Assembly: GCA_903889605.1 (NCBI GenBank)
Contig: CAISYK010000663.1
Span: 1-5,001, forward strand
Length of the DNA stretch: 5,001 nt
Direction: 5' to 3'
Source of the DNA: an uncultured Bacteroidota bacterium
GTDB taxonomy: Bacteria > Bacteroidota > Bacteroidia > 2-12-FULL-35-15
Position numbers and translations under genes: made by a program. Numbering within the stretch: the first letter of the stretch is position 1; the number at the start of each line of letters is the position of its first letter. The notes beneath the pieces were generated by a model, which was not told the DNA's origin, did no database searches, and saw only the letters and a program-made list of their open reading frames with translations. Below, piece after piece: positions 1-5,001 of this stretch.

Positions 1-74
1 ATTCCACTTATTTTTTCTAATATTGTGCTGACAAGAGCCTCGCTCCTGTTAAAAGCATGTTGAGTTTTTTTCAC
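1..74 (-). CDS. 5' end of an unidentified gene leaving the left edge
   Basis: Read on the minus strand from a GTG at 74-72, the frame stays open to position 1 and gives 24 residues beginning MKKTQHAFNRSEALV and continuing STILEKISG. The composition (a basic start, then an amphipathic helix-like stretch) looks like a genuine protein N-terminus. An in-frame TGA lies two codons upstream of the GTG, so the start cannot be far upstream. The bases GAAGG (minus strand, 86-82) sit 7 nt before the GTG, a good Shine-Dalgarno spacing. The gene is divergent from the phosphatase remnant. I do not recognise the family and the visible part is too short to assign a function. It could still be a chance open frame. 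Confidence 0.45.
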   Translation of the reverse strand, partial: MKKTQHAFNRSEALVSTILEKISG

Positions 75-94
75 AAATCAACCTTCATGCTTTT
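51..94 (-). promoter_or_regulatory. Hairpin enclosing the start site of the minus-strand gene
   Basis: AAAAGCATG at 51-59 is exactly complementary to CATGCTTTT at 86-94. An inner TTGA (60-63) can pair with TCAA (78-81). In the minus-strand transcript the GAAGG ribosome binding site falls largely in the internal bulge and the GTG start in the apical loop, so folding could affect translation. On the plus strand the second arm runs into a T-rich tract, so a weak terminator reading is also possible, although no plus-strand gene is seen upstream. The stem is AT-rich, with only three G-C pairs in its outer 9 bp, and would be weak. Confidence 0.3.
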
Positions 95-134
95 TTCTTT
101 TTATTCTACTTCAATGCCCATAAATTTTTATACA

Positions 135-142
135 TATCTTTG
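135..142 (+). promoter_or_regulatory. Bacteroidota-type -7 promoter box (TATCTTTG)
   Basis: TATCTTTG is an exact match to the TAnnTTTG -7 consensus of the Bacteroidota primary sigma factor. No clear TTTG -33 element is present at the expected distance upstream, so support is from the -7 box alone. It would start transcription near 148-150 and read into the truncated phosphatase gene at 220. Confidence 0.4.
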
Positions 143-177
143 TTAATAACGACTCTAAAAAATTACCGAACTATTGT

Positions 178-219
178 AAACCAAAAGACATTGTAAGCGG
201 TGATTTCTACTGGTTCACC
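178..219 (+). other. Codons of the phosphatase catalytic start lying upstream of its only ATG
   Basis: In the frame of the ATG at 220, the preceding codons read KPKDIVSGDFYWFT. This is the conserved opening of SpoIIE/PP2C-type (PP2C_SIG) phosphatase domains, and its Asp (codon 202-204) is the first metal-binding residue. The frame is open back to position 124, where a TAA (121-123) blocks it, and contains no ATG, GTG or TTG codon before 220. Recognisable homology fades upstream of about 172. The usual lead-in helix of these proteins (a Y-A-x-x-I-Q motif followed by LP) is not visible in any plus-strand frame from 1 to 170. The sequence is therefore a remnant of a longer gene whose 5' part has been lost. 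Confidence 0.75.
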
Positions 220-894
220 ATGCTTCCTTCCGCAAACTCTTCTTTTTTGTTTGCTGCCGCAGATTGCACCGGACACGGTGTGCCAGGTGCTATTATGAGT
301 GTTATCTGCTGCAATGCAATGAACGATGCTGTAAAAAAAGGTGCTGTCCATCAGCCCAATCTCATACTTGACCATGTGCGTGAAATTGTTACAGGTGCTT
401 TTGAGGAGAGGGAAAATTACATGACACAGAAAGATGGAATGGATATAGCATTGGTAAGCCTTTCACCGTTCCCTGCTGCTGCAGAAAAAGTGAAGCTTAA
501 ATTTGCCGGAGCGTACAACCCTCTTTGGATAATCAGAAAAGGAAGGCCTCCGGTTAAATCGAAAAATGTTTTAGCCGCTGACAGCCATTACCTTATGGAA
601 ATTAAGGCAGATCGGCAGCCAATAGGTATTTACGAAAAGATGGATCCTTTTACTCTGCATGAAATGGATGTATTTAAAGGCGATACATTGTATGTGTTTT
701 CTGATGGCTATGCCGATCAGTTTGGCGGTGAATCCGGGGGTAAATTTAAATACAAATCTTTAAAACAACTTCTGCTTTCAATTCAGGATAAAACAATGGA
801 CGAACAGCATGATATTTTGATGAAAACATTTGATGATTGGAAGGGAGAGCATGAACAAGTTGACGATATATGTATGATTGGTGTTAGAATATAA
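220..894 (+). CDS. SpoIIE/PP2C-type serine phosphatase domain, 5'-truncated, probable pseudogene
   Basis: This is the catalytic domain of a PP2C-family (SpoIIE, PP2C_SIG) protein serine/threonine phosphatase, the type that usually ends larger sensor proteins and often acts on anti-sigma-factor antagonists. Numbered from the ATG at 220 (224 aa), the visible motifs are DCTGHGVPGAIMS (metal-binding D15), KDGMDIALV (71-79), GAYNPLWIIR (97-106), ADRQPIGIY (130-138), FSDGYADQFGG (metal-binding D162) and the terminal DDICMIGVRI (215-224). The first catalytic segment, GDFYW, is encoded immediately upstream but lies outside this ATG, so the product starting here lacks one metal-binding Asp. Sensor, TPR, PAS, GAF or response-regulator domains normally found N-terminal are absent. 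The rest of the frame is intact to its natural C-terminus, suggesting recent truncation or a non-catalytic role. The domain call is firm; whether the gene still functions is uncertain. Confidence 0.85.
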   Translation: MLPSANSSFLFAAADCTGHGVPGAIMSVICCNAMNDAVKKGAVHQPNLILDHVREIVTGAFEERENYMTQKDGMDIALVSLSPFPAAAEKVKLKFAGAYNPLWIIRKGRPPVKSKNVLAADSHYLMEIKADRQPIGIYEKMDPFTLHEMDVFKGDTLYVFSDGYADQFGGESGGKFKYKSLKQLLLSIQDKTMDEQHDILMKTFDDWKGEHEQVDDICMIGVRI

Positions 895-948
895 AAATGA
901 ATCATTACTCTGATTGTTTGAGAACACAGATTTAACTTTCATAATATT

Positions 949-2103
949 ATGAAAAAACCTTTATCAGGAATAAAAATTTTAGACTTAACGAGGCTTCTGC
1001 CCGGACCTATGTGTACACTTCACTTAGCTGATATGGGCGCGGAAGTATTGAAAATAGAGGAGCCGGCCATCGGCGACTATGCCAGATTTATTCCGCCGAT
1101 GTTAAATAAAAATTCAGTTTTCTTTCATTCTGTAAACCGCAATAAAAGCTCTGCAGCAATTGATCTTACAAAAGAAGAAGGGCAGAAAATATTTTTAAAA
1201 TTAGCCGAAACAGCAGATATTATTGTAGAAAGTTTCCGTCCGGGTGTAGTTAATAAACTGGGAATAGACTACGATACTATCAAAAAAATTAACCCGAAAA
1301 TTATTTATTGTTCCATCACCGGATATGGGCAAACAGGCCCATACCGTGACAAAGCGGGACATGATATAAATTTTTGCTCTTACGCCGGTGTTCTTGACCG
1401 CAAAGGCAAATTTCCTTTTATCCCTAATTTTCAAATTGCTGATATTGTTGGAGGCGCTTTAAATGCAGCTACTGGAATACTTGCCGCCTTGGTGCAGCAA
1501 AAAATGACAGGGGAGGGGCAATACATTGATGTTTCTATGCTGGACGGAATATTAGCGCACCAAACACTGGCACTGGCACAGGTAAACAATGGCGATAAAA
1601 GTTTTTTAACCGGAGCTTTACCATGCTATGCTGTCTATGAAACGTCCGACAAAAAATTCATGGCGCTCGGCGCAATGGAGTATAAGTTTTGGGAGCGCTT
1701 CTGTAAAGCTATTGACAGGGAAGATCTTTTGGTATTTCACATGCCTGCTGAAGAGGACGCACAAAAAGTTTATAATGAAGTTTCCTCAGTTTTTAAAAGC
1801 AATACTCATCAATATTGGACAGATAAATTCAGCAATATTGACTGCTGTGTATCACCCGTCCTCTCTTTGAAAGATACGTTGAATAACGAACAAGTGAAAG
1901 CGCGGAACATGGTTGAGATAAAAAACTATCCTGGCGAAGGAGAAGTAATACAGTTTGGACTTCCAATTAAATTCAGCAGTTTTGAGTATGAAGTTGAAAA
2001 GCAGGCTCCGCTTTTAGGCGAGCATACAGAACATGAGCTTTTATCTATAGGCTATTCAAAAATAGAAATTGAACAATTAAGGAATGCTAAGATAATTTTA
2101 TAA
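949..2103 (+). CDS. CaiB/BaiF family III CoA-transferase, alpha-methylacyl-CoA racemase-like
   Basis: This 384-aa protein is full length for the CaiB/BaiF (CoA-transferase family III) fold, a cytosolic interlocked dimer. Landmarks are the N-terminal LDLTRLLPGPMCTLHLADMG (11-30), with AEVLKIE following, FRPGVVNKLGIDY (96-108), the ITGYGQTGPYRDKAGHDIN segment (123-141), TGEGQYIDVSMLDG (187-200) and the C-terminal PLLGEHTEHEL (354-364). The three residues used by alpha-methylacyl-CoA racemases (H126, D156 and E241 in the mycobacterial enzyme) appear to be present as H138, D165 (in QIADIVGG) and E244 (in LGAMEYKFW). CoA-transferases of the family share the Asp but not the His/Glu arrangement, so a racemase of 2-methylacyl-CoA thioesters is the better guess. 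No strong Shine-Dalgarno precedes the ATG, which is common in Bacteroidota. It starts 54 bases after the phosphatase remnant and precedes an acyl-CoA dehydrogenase, which fits fatty acyl-CoA metabolism. Substrate is not determinable from sequence. Confidence 0.9.
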   Translation: MKKPLSGIKILDLTRLLPGPMCTLHLADMGAEVLKIEEPAIGDYARFIPPMLNKNSVFFHSVNRNKSSAAIDLTKEEGQKIFLKLAETADIIVESFRPGVVNKLGIDYDTIKKINPKIIYCSITGYGQTGPYRDKAGHDINFCSYAGVLDRKGKFPFIPNFQIADIVGGALNAATGILAALVQQKMTGEGQYIDVSMLDGILAHQTLALAQVNNGDKSFLTGALPCYAVYETSDKKFMALGAMEYKFWERFCKAIDREDLLVFHMPAEEDAQKVYNEVSSVFKSNTHQYWTDKFSNIDCCVSPVLSLKDTLNNEQVKARNMVEIKNYPGEGEVIQFGLPIKFSSFEYEVEKQAPLLGEHTEHELLSIGYSKIEIEQLRNAKIIL

Positions 2104-2105
2104 AT

Positions 2106-2200
2106 TTGCGCGTGCCCCGATAAAAATCGGGGCCGGGCTATCCGCTGCAATCTTTTTTCTCAAAATGAAAAAAGGATTTTCGCTGCTATCCCTCACGCAA
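2106..2200. repeat. Compound hairpin repeat after the racemase-like gene
   Basis: This GC-rich island lies in an otherwise AT-rich spacer. It holds a perfect 8-bp stem, GCCCCGAT (2114-2121) and ATCGGGGC (2126-2133), closed by AAAA. A second stem follows: CTTTTTTC (2152-2159) with GAAAAAAG (2167-2174). Two related 12-mers, TCCGCTGCAATC (2141-2152) and TTCGCTGCTATC (2179-2190), match at 10 of 12 positions. The outer ends GCGTG (2110-2114) and CACGC (2194-2198) are complementary. The layout resembles interspersed intergenic elements that I recall from Bacteroidota genomes, though I could not verify this. The first stem begins 10 bases after the stop codon and could act as a terminator, but no T-run follows it. 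Confidence 0.6.
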
Positions 2201-2206
2201 AAAAAC

Positions 2207-2238
2207 AATTTGCCAATTTGATAATTTAACAATTTAAA
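2207..2238. repeat. AT-rich tandem octamer array, four units of AATTTRNN
   Basis: Four consecutive 8-bp units run without a gap: AATTTGCC, AATTTGAT, AATTTAAC and AATTTAAA. The first five bases are invariant and the sixth is always a purine. The array lies between the compound hairpin element and a second octamer array upstream of the acyl-CoA dehydrogenase. No function can be assigned from the sequence. Confidence 0.65.
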
Positions 2239-2242
2239 ACGG

Positions 2243-2270
2243 AACACTAAAACACTAAAACACTTAAACA
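2243..2270. repeat. Tandem octamer array, AACACTAA x3.5
   Basis: AACACTAA (2243-2250), AACACTAA (2251-2258), AACACTTA (2259-2266) and a partial AACA (2267-2270) form a second 8-bp tandem array. It is only 4 bases from the first array and ends 14 bases before the acyl-CoA dehydrogenase start. It would fall in the leader or promoter region of that gene. Unit-number changes could alter spacing, but nothing here shows that they do. Confidence 0.7.
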
Positions 2271-2284
2271 AATTATCCAGAGAT

Positions 2285-3424
2285 ATGATAGCACGTGCAT
2301 TATTTACCGAAGAGCATGAAATGCTCAGAATTGCAGTAAGAGATTTTTTTCAGAAAGAAATCGTTCCTTTTCATGATAAATGGGAGCAGGAAGGTCAGAT
2401 ATCAAGAGAAGCCTGGCTTAAAGCCGGTGAAATGGGCATTCTTTGTCCTTGTGTGCCGGCTGAATACGGTGGTTCAGAACTGGATTTTATTTACAGTACA
2501 GTAATAATTGAAGAGCTTTCAAAGACAGGATGTACAGGCCCTGGTTTCTTTTTACATTCTGATATTGTTGCTCCTTATATTTTACATTATGGTACTGAGG
2601 AGCAAAAACACAAATGGCTGCCTAAAATGGTAAGCGGCGAAGCTATTACCGCTATTGCAATGAGCGAGCCTTCAGCAGGAAGCGATTTGCAGGGAATAAA
2701 AACTACTGCTGTAAAACAAGGTGATCATTACATCGTAAATGGATCCAAAACATTTATCACCAATGGTTATATGTCCGATATGGTTATAGTAGTGGTAAAA
2801 ACAGACCCGAGTGCCGGAGCTAAAGGAACTAGTTTATTACTTATGGATACAAGTATGGCAGGGTATTCCAAAGGAAAGCCCCTTAAAAAAATTGGGATGA
2901 AAGCCCAGGATACCTGTGAAATGTTTTTTGATAATGTTAAAGTGCCGGTTTCTTGCCTGCTTGGTGAAGAAGGTAAAGGATTTAACTATCTTATGCAGGA
3001 ATTGCCGCAGGAAAGACTTTTGGTTGGTATCATGGCACTTGTTTCTGCTGAAACGGCTATAGAAAAAACTATTCAATATACTAAAGATCGCATTGCATTT
3101 GGTAAACCTATCGCAGCTTTTCAGAATACGCGTTTCAAACTTGCTGAACTGGCAACAGAAACTCAGATTGGAAGAGTCTTTATTGATAAATGTATTGAGC
3201 TTCACTTAAAAAAAGAATTAGATATTCCAACAGCAGCCATGCTGAAATATGCCTCGACTGACCTGCAGTGTAAAGTTGTAGATGAATGTCTGCAGTTCCA
3301 TGGCGGATATGGTTATGTTTGGGAATATTGGATTGCACGCGCTTTTGCCGACAGCAGGGTTCAGAAAATTTATGCCGGCGCTAATGAGATAATGAAAGAA
3401 ATTATAGCCAGAGATATTATGTAA
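2285..3424 (+). CDS. Acyl-CoA dehydrogenase, long-chain (LCAD)-like
   Basis: This 379-aa flavoprotein is the normal length for an acyl-CoA dehydrogenase, which forms trans-2-enoyl-CoA and passes electrons to electron-transfer flavoprotein. The N-terminus (ALFTEEHEMLR, 5-15) matches where homologues begin, supporting the ATG at 2285. The first family signature is IAMSEPSAGSDLQG (124-137) and the second is QFHGGYGYVWEYWIARAFAD (337-356). The position that carries the catalytic Glu in medium- and short-chain enzymes (the E of YEG) is Ala364, in IYAGANEIMKEI. A Glu at 243 in ELPQERLL occupies the alternative catalytic-base position used by mammalian long-chain and isovaleryl-CoA dehydrogenases, so activity is expected. 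The C-terminal half looks most like long-chain acyl-CoA dehydrogenase. It follows the racemase-like gene on the same strand across a 181-base repeat-bearing spacer. Chain length and branching preference cannot be fixed from sequence. Confidence 0.93.
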   Translation: MIARALFTEEHEMLRIAVRDFFQKEIVPFHDKWEQEGQISREAWLKAGEMGILCPCVPAEYGGSELDFIYSTVIIEELSKTGCTGPGFFLHSDIVAPYILHYGTEEQKHKWLPKMVSGEAITAIAMSEPSAGSDLQGIKTTAVKQGDHYIVNGSKTFITNGYMSDMVIVVVKTDPSAGAKGTSLLLMDTSMAGYSKGKPLKKIGMKAQDTCEMFFDNVKVPVSCLLGEEGKGFNYLMQELPQERLLVGIMALVSAETAIEKTIQYTKDRIAFGKPIAAFQNTRFKLAELATETQIGRVFIDKCIELHLKKELDIPTAAMLKYASTDLQCKVVDECLQFHGGYGYVWEYWIARAFADSRVQKIYAGANEIMKEIIARDIM

Positions 3425-3464
3425 TTTTTTCCTGAGCAATTCTGTTTTTATATACAATTCACTC

Positions 3465-3493
3465 CCCTGACAGGGTTTCAAACCCTGTTAGGG
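3465..3493. repeat. 29-bp palindrome, copy 1
   Basis: Two 14-base arms, CCCTGACAGGGTTT (3465-3478) and AAACCCTGTTAGGG (3480-3493), flank a single central C. All 14 pairs can form if one G-T wobble is allowed (3469/3489). Each arm also holds its own small dyad, such as CCCTG-A-CAGGG. It begins 40 bases after the dehydrogenase stop codon and could form a strong stem or cruciform, possibly ending transcription, though no T-run follows. A second copy lies at 3581-3609. Confidence 0.75.
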
Positions 3494-3502
3494 TTAATAA
3501 AA

Positions 3503-3531
3503 TAAAGTAAAGTAAAGTAAAGTAAAGTAAA
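3503..3531. repeat. Pentanucleotide microsatellite (TAAAG)5
   Basis: Five exact TAAAG units (3503-3527) are followed by TAAA and then C, where the repeat breaks. The array sits between the two 29-bp palindromes and outside any gene. Such short tandem arrays can change copy number by slippage, but no promoter or start codon close by clearly depends on its length. Confidence 0.85.
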
Positions 3532-3580
3532 CATAAGTTGTACCTAGAACCTGTTTAGATGCGAAAAACTAAACTAATAC

Positions 3581-3609
3581 CCCTTACAGGGTTTAAAACC
3601 CTGTCAGGG
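3581..3609. repeat. 29-bp palindrome, copy 2
   Basis: Arms CCCTTACAGGGTTT (3581-3594) and AAACCCTGTCAGGG (3596-3609) surround a central A, with one mismatch (3585/3605). It matches copy 1 at 26 of 29 positions directly and at 27 of 29 when reverse-complemented. A GTG that overlaps its last base (3609-3611) is in frame with pyrD but is part of the repeat and not a credible start codon. Confidence 0.75.
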
Positions 3610-3689
3610 TGGGTAACAGCACCAGATCAAATTCAATATTCAAGAAGTCAGCATATATTTACTGCAATCTCTTGATGAAAAAACAGCTT

Positions 3690-4718
3690 ATGTATAAAAC
3701 CATTTTAAGGCCAATATTTTTTCTGTTTCAGCCCGAAGCTATTCACCATATTGTTTTTAAAACCATTAAACTGTTCAATGCAATTCCGGGCGTTTCCCAG
3801 CTTTTACGCAGCATTTATGTTATTAAGGATAAACGTTTGGAACGAAAGTTATTCGGACTTACATTTCCCAATCCTGTGGGGCTTGCCGCTGGTCTTGACA
3901 AAAATGCTGAATTGTTTGATGAACTTGGGAATTTCGGTTTTGGGTTTATTGAAATAGGAACCATCACTCCCAAAGCACAGCCGGGAAACGATAAACCTCG
4001 TATGTTTCGTCTGCCCGAAGATAAAGCCCTTATAAACCGCATGGGCTTTAATAATGAAGGCGCAGCAGCAACTGCAGAGCGTTTAAAAAAAAGAAAAACT
4101 AAAATTATTATCGGCGGAAATATCGGCAAGAATAAAAATACACCAAACGAAGATGCTGTTAGTGATTACGAAAAATGTTTTGAAACTTTATTTGATTATG
4201 TAGATTATTTTGCTGTGAATGTAAGTTCTCCAAATACTCCCAATCTGCGTGCTCTGCAGGATAAAGAGCCGCTCACAAAACTTCTGACACGGCTTAAAGA
4301 ATTAAATTCACAAAAAAATAATCCTAAACCAATTCTTTTAAAAATTGCACCCGATTTAATTAATGAGCAGCTGGATGATATTATTGATATCATTAAAGAA
4401 ACAAAGATTGATGGTGTTATAGCCACTAATACAACAATCTCCAGGGATAATCTGCATACCGCGAATTCAAAAATTCAAACTATTGGTGCTGGCGGTTTAA
4501 GCGGAAAACCATTGACAAAAAGATCAACAGAAGTAGTCAGGTATTTAAGTGAGAAATCAAATAAAGCATTTCCTATTATTGCAGCCGGCGGCATCCATAC
4601 AGCTGAAGATGCAATTGAAAAATTAAATGCAGGTGCAAGCCTGGTGCAGATTTACACTGGTTTTATTTATGAAGGACCTTCAATTGCAAAACGAATCAAT
4701 AAAAGACTGCTGGTCTAA
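3690..4718 (+). CDS. pyrD: Dihydroorotate dehydrogenase (quinone), class 2
   Basis: PyrD catalyses the fourth step of pyrimidine synthesis, oxidising dihydroorotate to orotate with FMN and passing electrons to membrane quinone. The ATG at 3690 gives 342 aa, close to the 336 aa of E. coli PyrD, and its MYKTILRPIFFLFQPEAIHH start matches the family's membrane-associated N-terminal helices. An ATG at 3675 would add five residues and is possible. A GTG at 3609 is also in frame but lies in a repeat. Motifs, numbered from 3690, are LAAGLDKNAE (65-74), NRMGFNNEG (116-124) and VNVSSPNTPNLR (176-187). Ser180 is the class 2 catalytic base; class 1 enzymes use Cys. Further on are LKIAPDL (217-223), TNTT (246-249), GAGGLSGKPL (266-275), AAGGI (298-302) and YTGFIYEGP (322-330) for FMN phosphate and substrate binding. 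No other pyr genes are visible, and the 265-base repeat-filled gap upstream suggests separate transcription. Confidence 0.97.
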   Translation: MYKTILRPIFFLFQPEAIHHIVFKTIKLFNAIPGVSQLLRSIYVIKDKRLERKLFGLTFPNPVGLAAGLDKNAELFDELGNFGFGFIEIGTITPKAQPGNDKPRMFRLPEDKALINRMGFNNEGAAATAERLKKRKTKIIIGGNIGKNKNTPNEDAVSDYEKCFETLFDYVDYFAVNVSSPNTPNLRALQDKEPLTKLLTRLKELNSQKNNPKPILLKIAPDLINEQLDDIIDIIKETKIDGVIATNTTISRDNLHTANSKIQTIGAGGLSGKPLTKRSTEVVRYLSEKSNKAFPIIAAGGIHTAEDAIEKLNAGASLVQIYTGFIYEGPSIAKRINKRLLV

Positions 4719-4719
4719 T

Positions 4720-4770
4720 AATTGGCAATCAGAGATAATTCTAATTTTTAATTTGTTTATAAAGCCAATT
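4720..4770 (+). terminator. Weak inverted repeat after pyrD
   Basis: AATTGGC (4720-4726) and GCCAATT (4764-4770) are exact 7-bp complements starting just after the pyrD stop codon. The intervening 37 bases are AT-rich. With so long a loop and no T-run directly after the second arm, this is only a tentative terminator or mRNA 3'-end structure. Confidence 0.2.
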
Positions 4771-4900
4771 CGGTTTTAAGATTTCTTATTTAGACAAGAG
4801 TAATTTAGCCGTCTTACGAATATTTTACAAAGTTTGATGTTAAACAATCTCAAAGTCTTTTCCGGTTTTGGCCATTTAAGAAATAAGTGTTTTTTATTAT

Positions 4901-4908
4901 TACTTTTG
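4901..4908 (+). promoter_or_regulatory. Bacteroidota-type -7 promoter box (TACTTTTG)
   Basis: TACTTTTG matches the TAnnTTTG -7 consensus and lies 59 bases before the ATG at 4968, giving a leader of roughly 50 bases. No good -33 TTTG is found at the usual spacing; the nearest TTTG (4867-4870) is too far upstream. Together with the start codon downstream it suggests a new transcription unit. The rest of the 4719-4967 spacer is AT-rich and holds nothing else I can support except a short dyad, CCTAT-GG-ATAGG (4936-4947). Confidence 0.45.
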
Positions 4909-4967
4909 TTAAGTCAAAAATCAAATTGTCCCTTTCCTATGGATAGGGTTTAAGAGTGAGGCATTTT

Positions 4968-5001
4968 ATGAGTACTGAAAATTCAATTAATATAAAAAAT
5001 A
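4968..5001 (+). CDS. 5' end of a gene leaving the right edge
   Basis: An ATG at 4968 opens a frame reading MSTENSINIKN to the window end. The bases GAGG (4958-4961) lie 6 nt before the ATG, a reasonable ribosome binding site, and a -7 promoter box is found 59 bases upstream. Only 11 codons are visible, so the product cannot be named. The start is supported by its context rather than by homology. Confidence 0.5.
   Translation, partial: MSTENSINIKN

Noticed and set aside
163..375. 70-aa minus-strand frame opposite the phosphatase
   Set aside because: It lies antisense to well-conserved catalytic motifs of the phosphatase and has no recognisable features of its own.
1201..1434. 77-aa minus-strand frame inside the racemase-like gene
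   Set aside because: It is an antisense shadow of a complete, motif-bearing gene.
2114..2133. Standard rho-independent terminator
   Set aside because: The stem is strong but GGCTATCC-type sequence follows instead of a T-run, and it is embedded in a larger repeat. A termination role is possible but not shown.
2106..2200. Integron attC-like recombination site
   Set aside because: The characteristic GTTRRRY and RYYYAAC core sites are absent.
2837..3205. 122-aa minus-strand frame inside the acyl-CoA dehydrogenase gene
   Set aside because: It is antisense to conserved dehydrogenase sequence, with a composition typical of a shadow frame.
3465..3609. CRISPR-like repeat-spacer-repeat
   Set aside because: There are only two repeat units, 87 bases apart. 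Each is a near-perfect palindrome and no cas gene is nearby, so an interspersed palindrome is a better explanation.
3815..4129. 104-aa minus-strand frame inside pyrD
   Set aside because: It is antisense to FMN-binding motifs of pyrD and has no independent support.
4837..4953. 38-aa plus-strand frame (MLNNLKVFSGFGH start, leucine-rich middle) in the right-hand spacer
   Set aside because: It spans the TACTTTTG promoter-like box, has no ribosome binding site, and its hydrophobic run comes from a T/A-rich tract, so it is probably chance.

Overview
The window looks like chromosomal DNA from a Bacteroidota (Bacteroidetes) bacterium. The sequence is AT-rich, two intergenic sites match the TAnnTTTG -7 promoter box typical of that phylum, and the phosphatase has the KPKDIVSGDFYW-type catalytic start common there. 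This assignment rests on motifs and was not checked by a search. There are three complete metabolic genes, one 5'-truncated signalling gene, two partial genes at the edges, and intergenic regions rich in repeats.

Layout. The left edge carries a probable minus-strand gene that starts at a GTG at 74-72 and runs off the window. Its ribosome binding site and start codon sit inside a small hairpin. A divergent promoter-like box at 135-142 leads into the remnant of a SpoIIE/PP2C-type phosphatase (ATG at 220). In that remnant the first metal-binding Asp lies upstream of the only available ATG. Next are a family III CoA-transferase/alpha-methylacyl-CoA racemase-like gene (949-2103) and a long-chain-type acyl-CoA dehydrogenase gene (2285-3424). 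They are separated by a compound hairpin repeat and two 8-bp tandem arrays. After the dehydrogenase, two near-identical 29-bp palindromes flank a (TAAAG)5 microsatellite. Then comes pyrD, encoding the quinone-dependent class 2 dihydroorotate dehydrogenase (3690-4718). The right end is about 250 bases of AT-rich intergenic DNA with a -7 box, then the first codons of another gene (ATG at 4968).

How the genes fit together. The racemase-like enzyme and the acyl-CoA dehydrogenase are adjacent, on the same strand, and make biochemical sense as consecutive steps. A 2-methylacyl-CoA would be epimerised and then dehydrogenated, as in breakdown of branched-chain fatty acids. This is inference, because the racemase family also contains CoA-transferases. 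pyrD is a housekeeping pyrimidine gene and probably belongs to a separate unit. I see no CRISPR array, transposase, tRNA, rRNA or obvious novel multi-gene system. The unusual material is the truncated phosphatase and the repeat-filled spacers.
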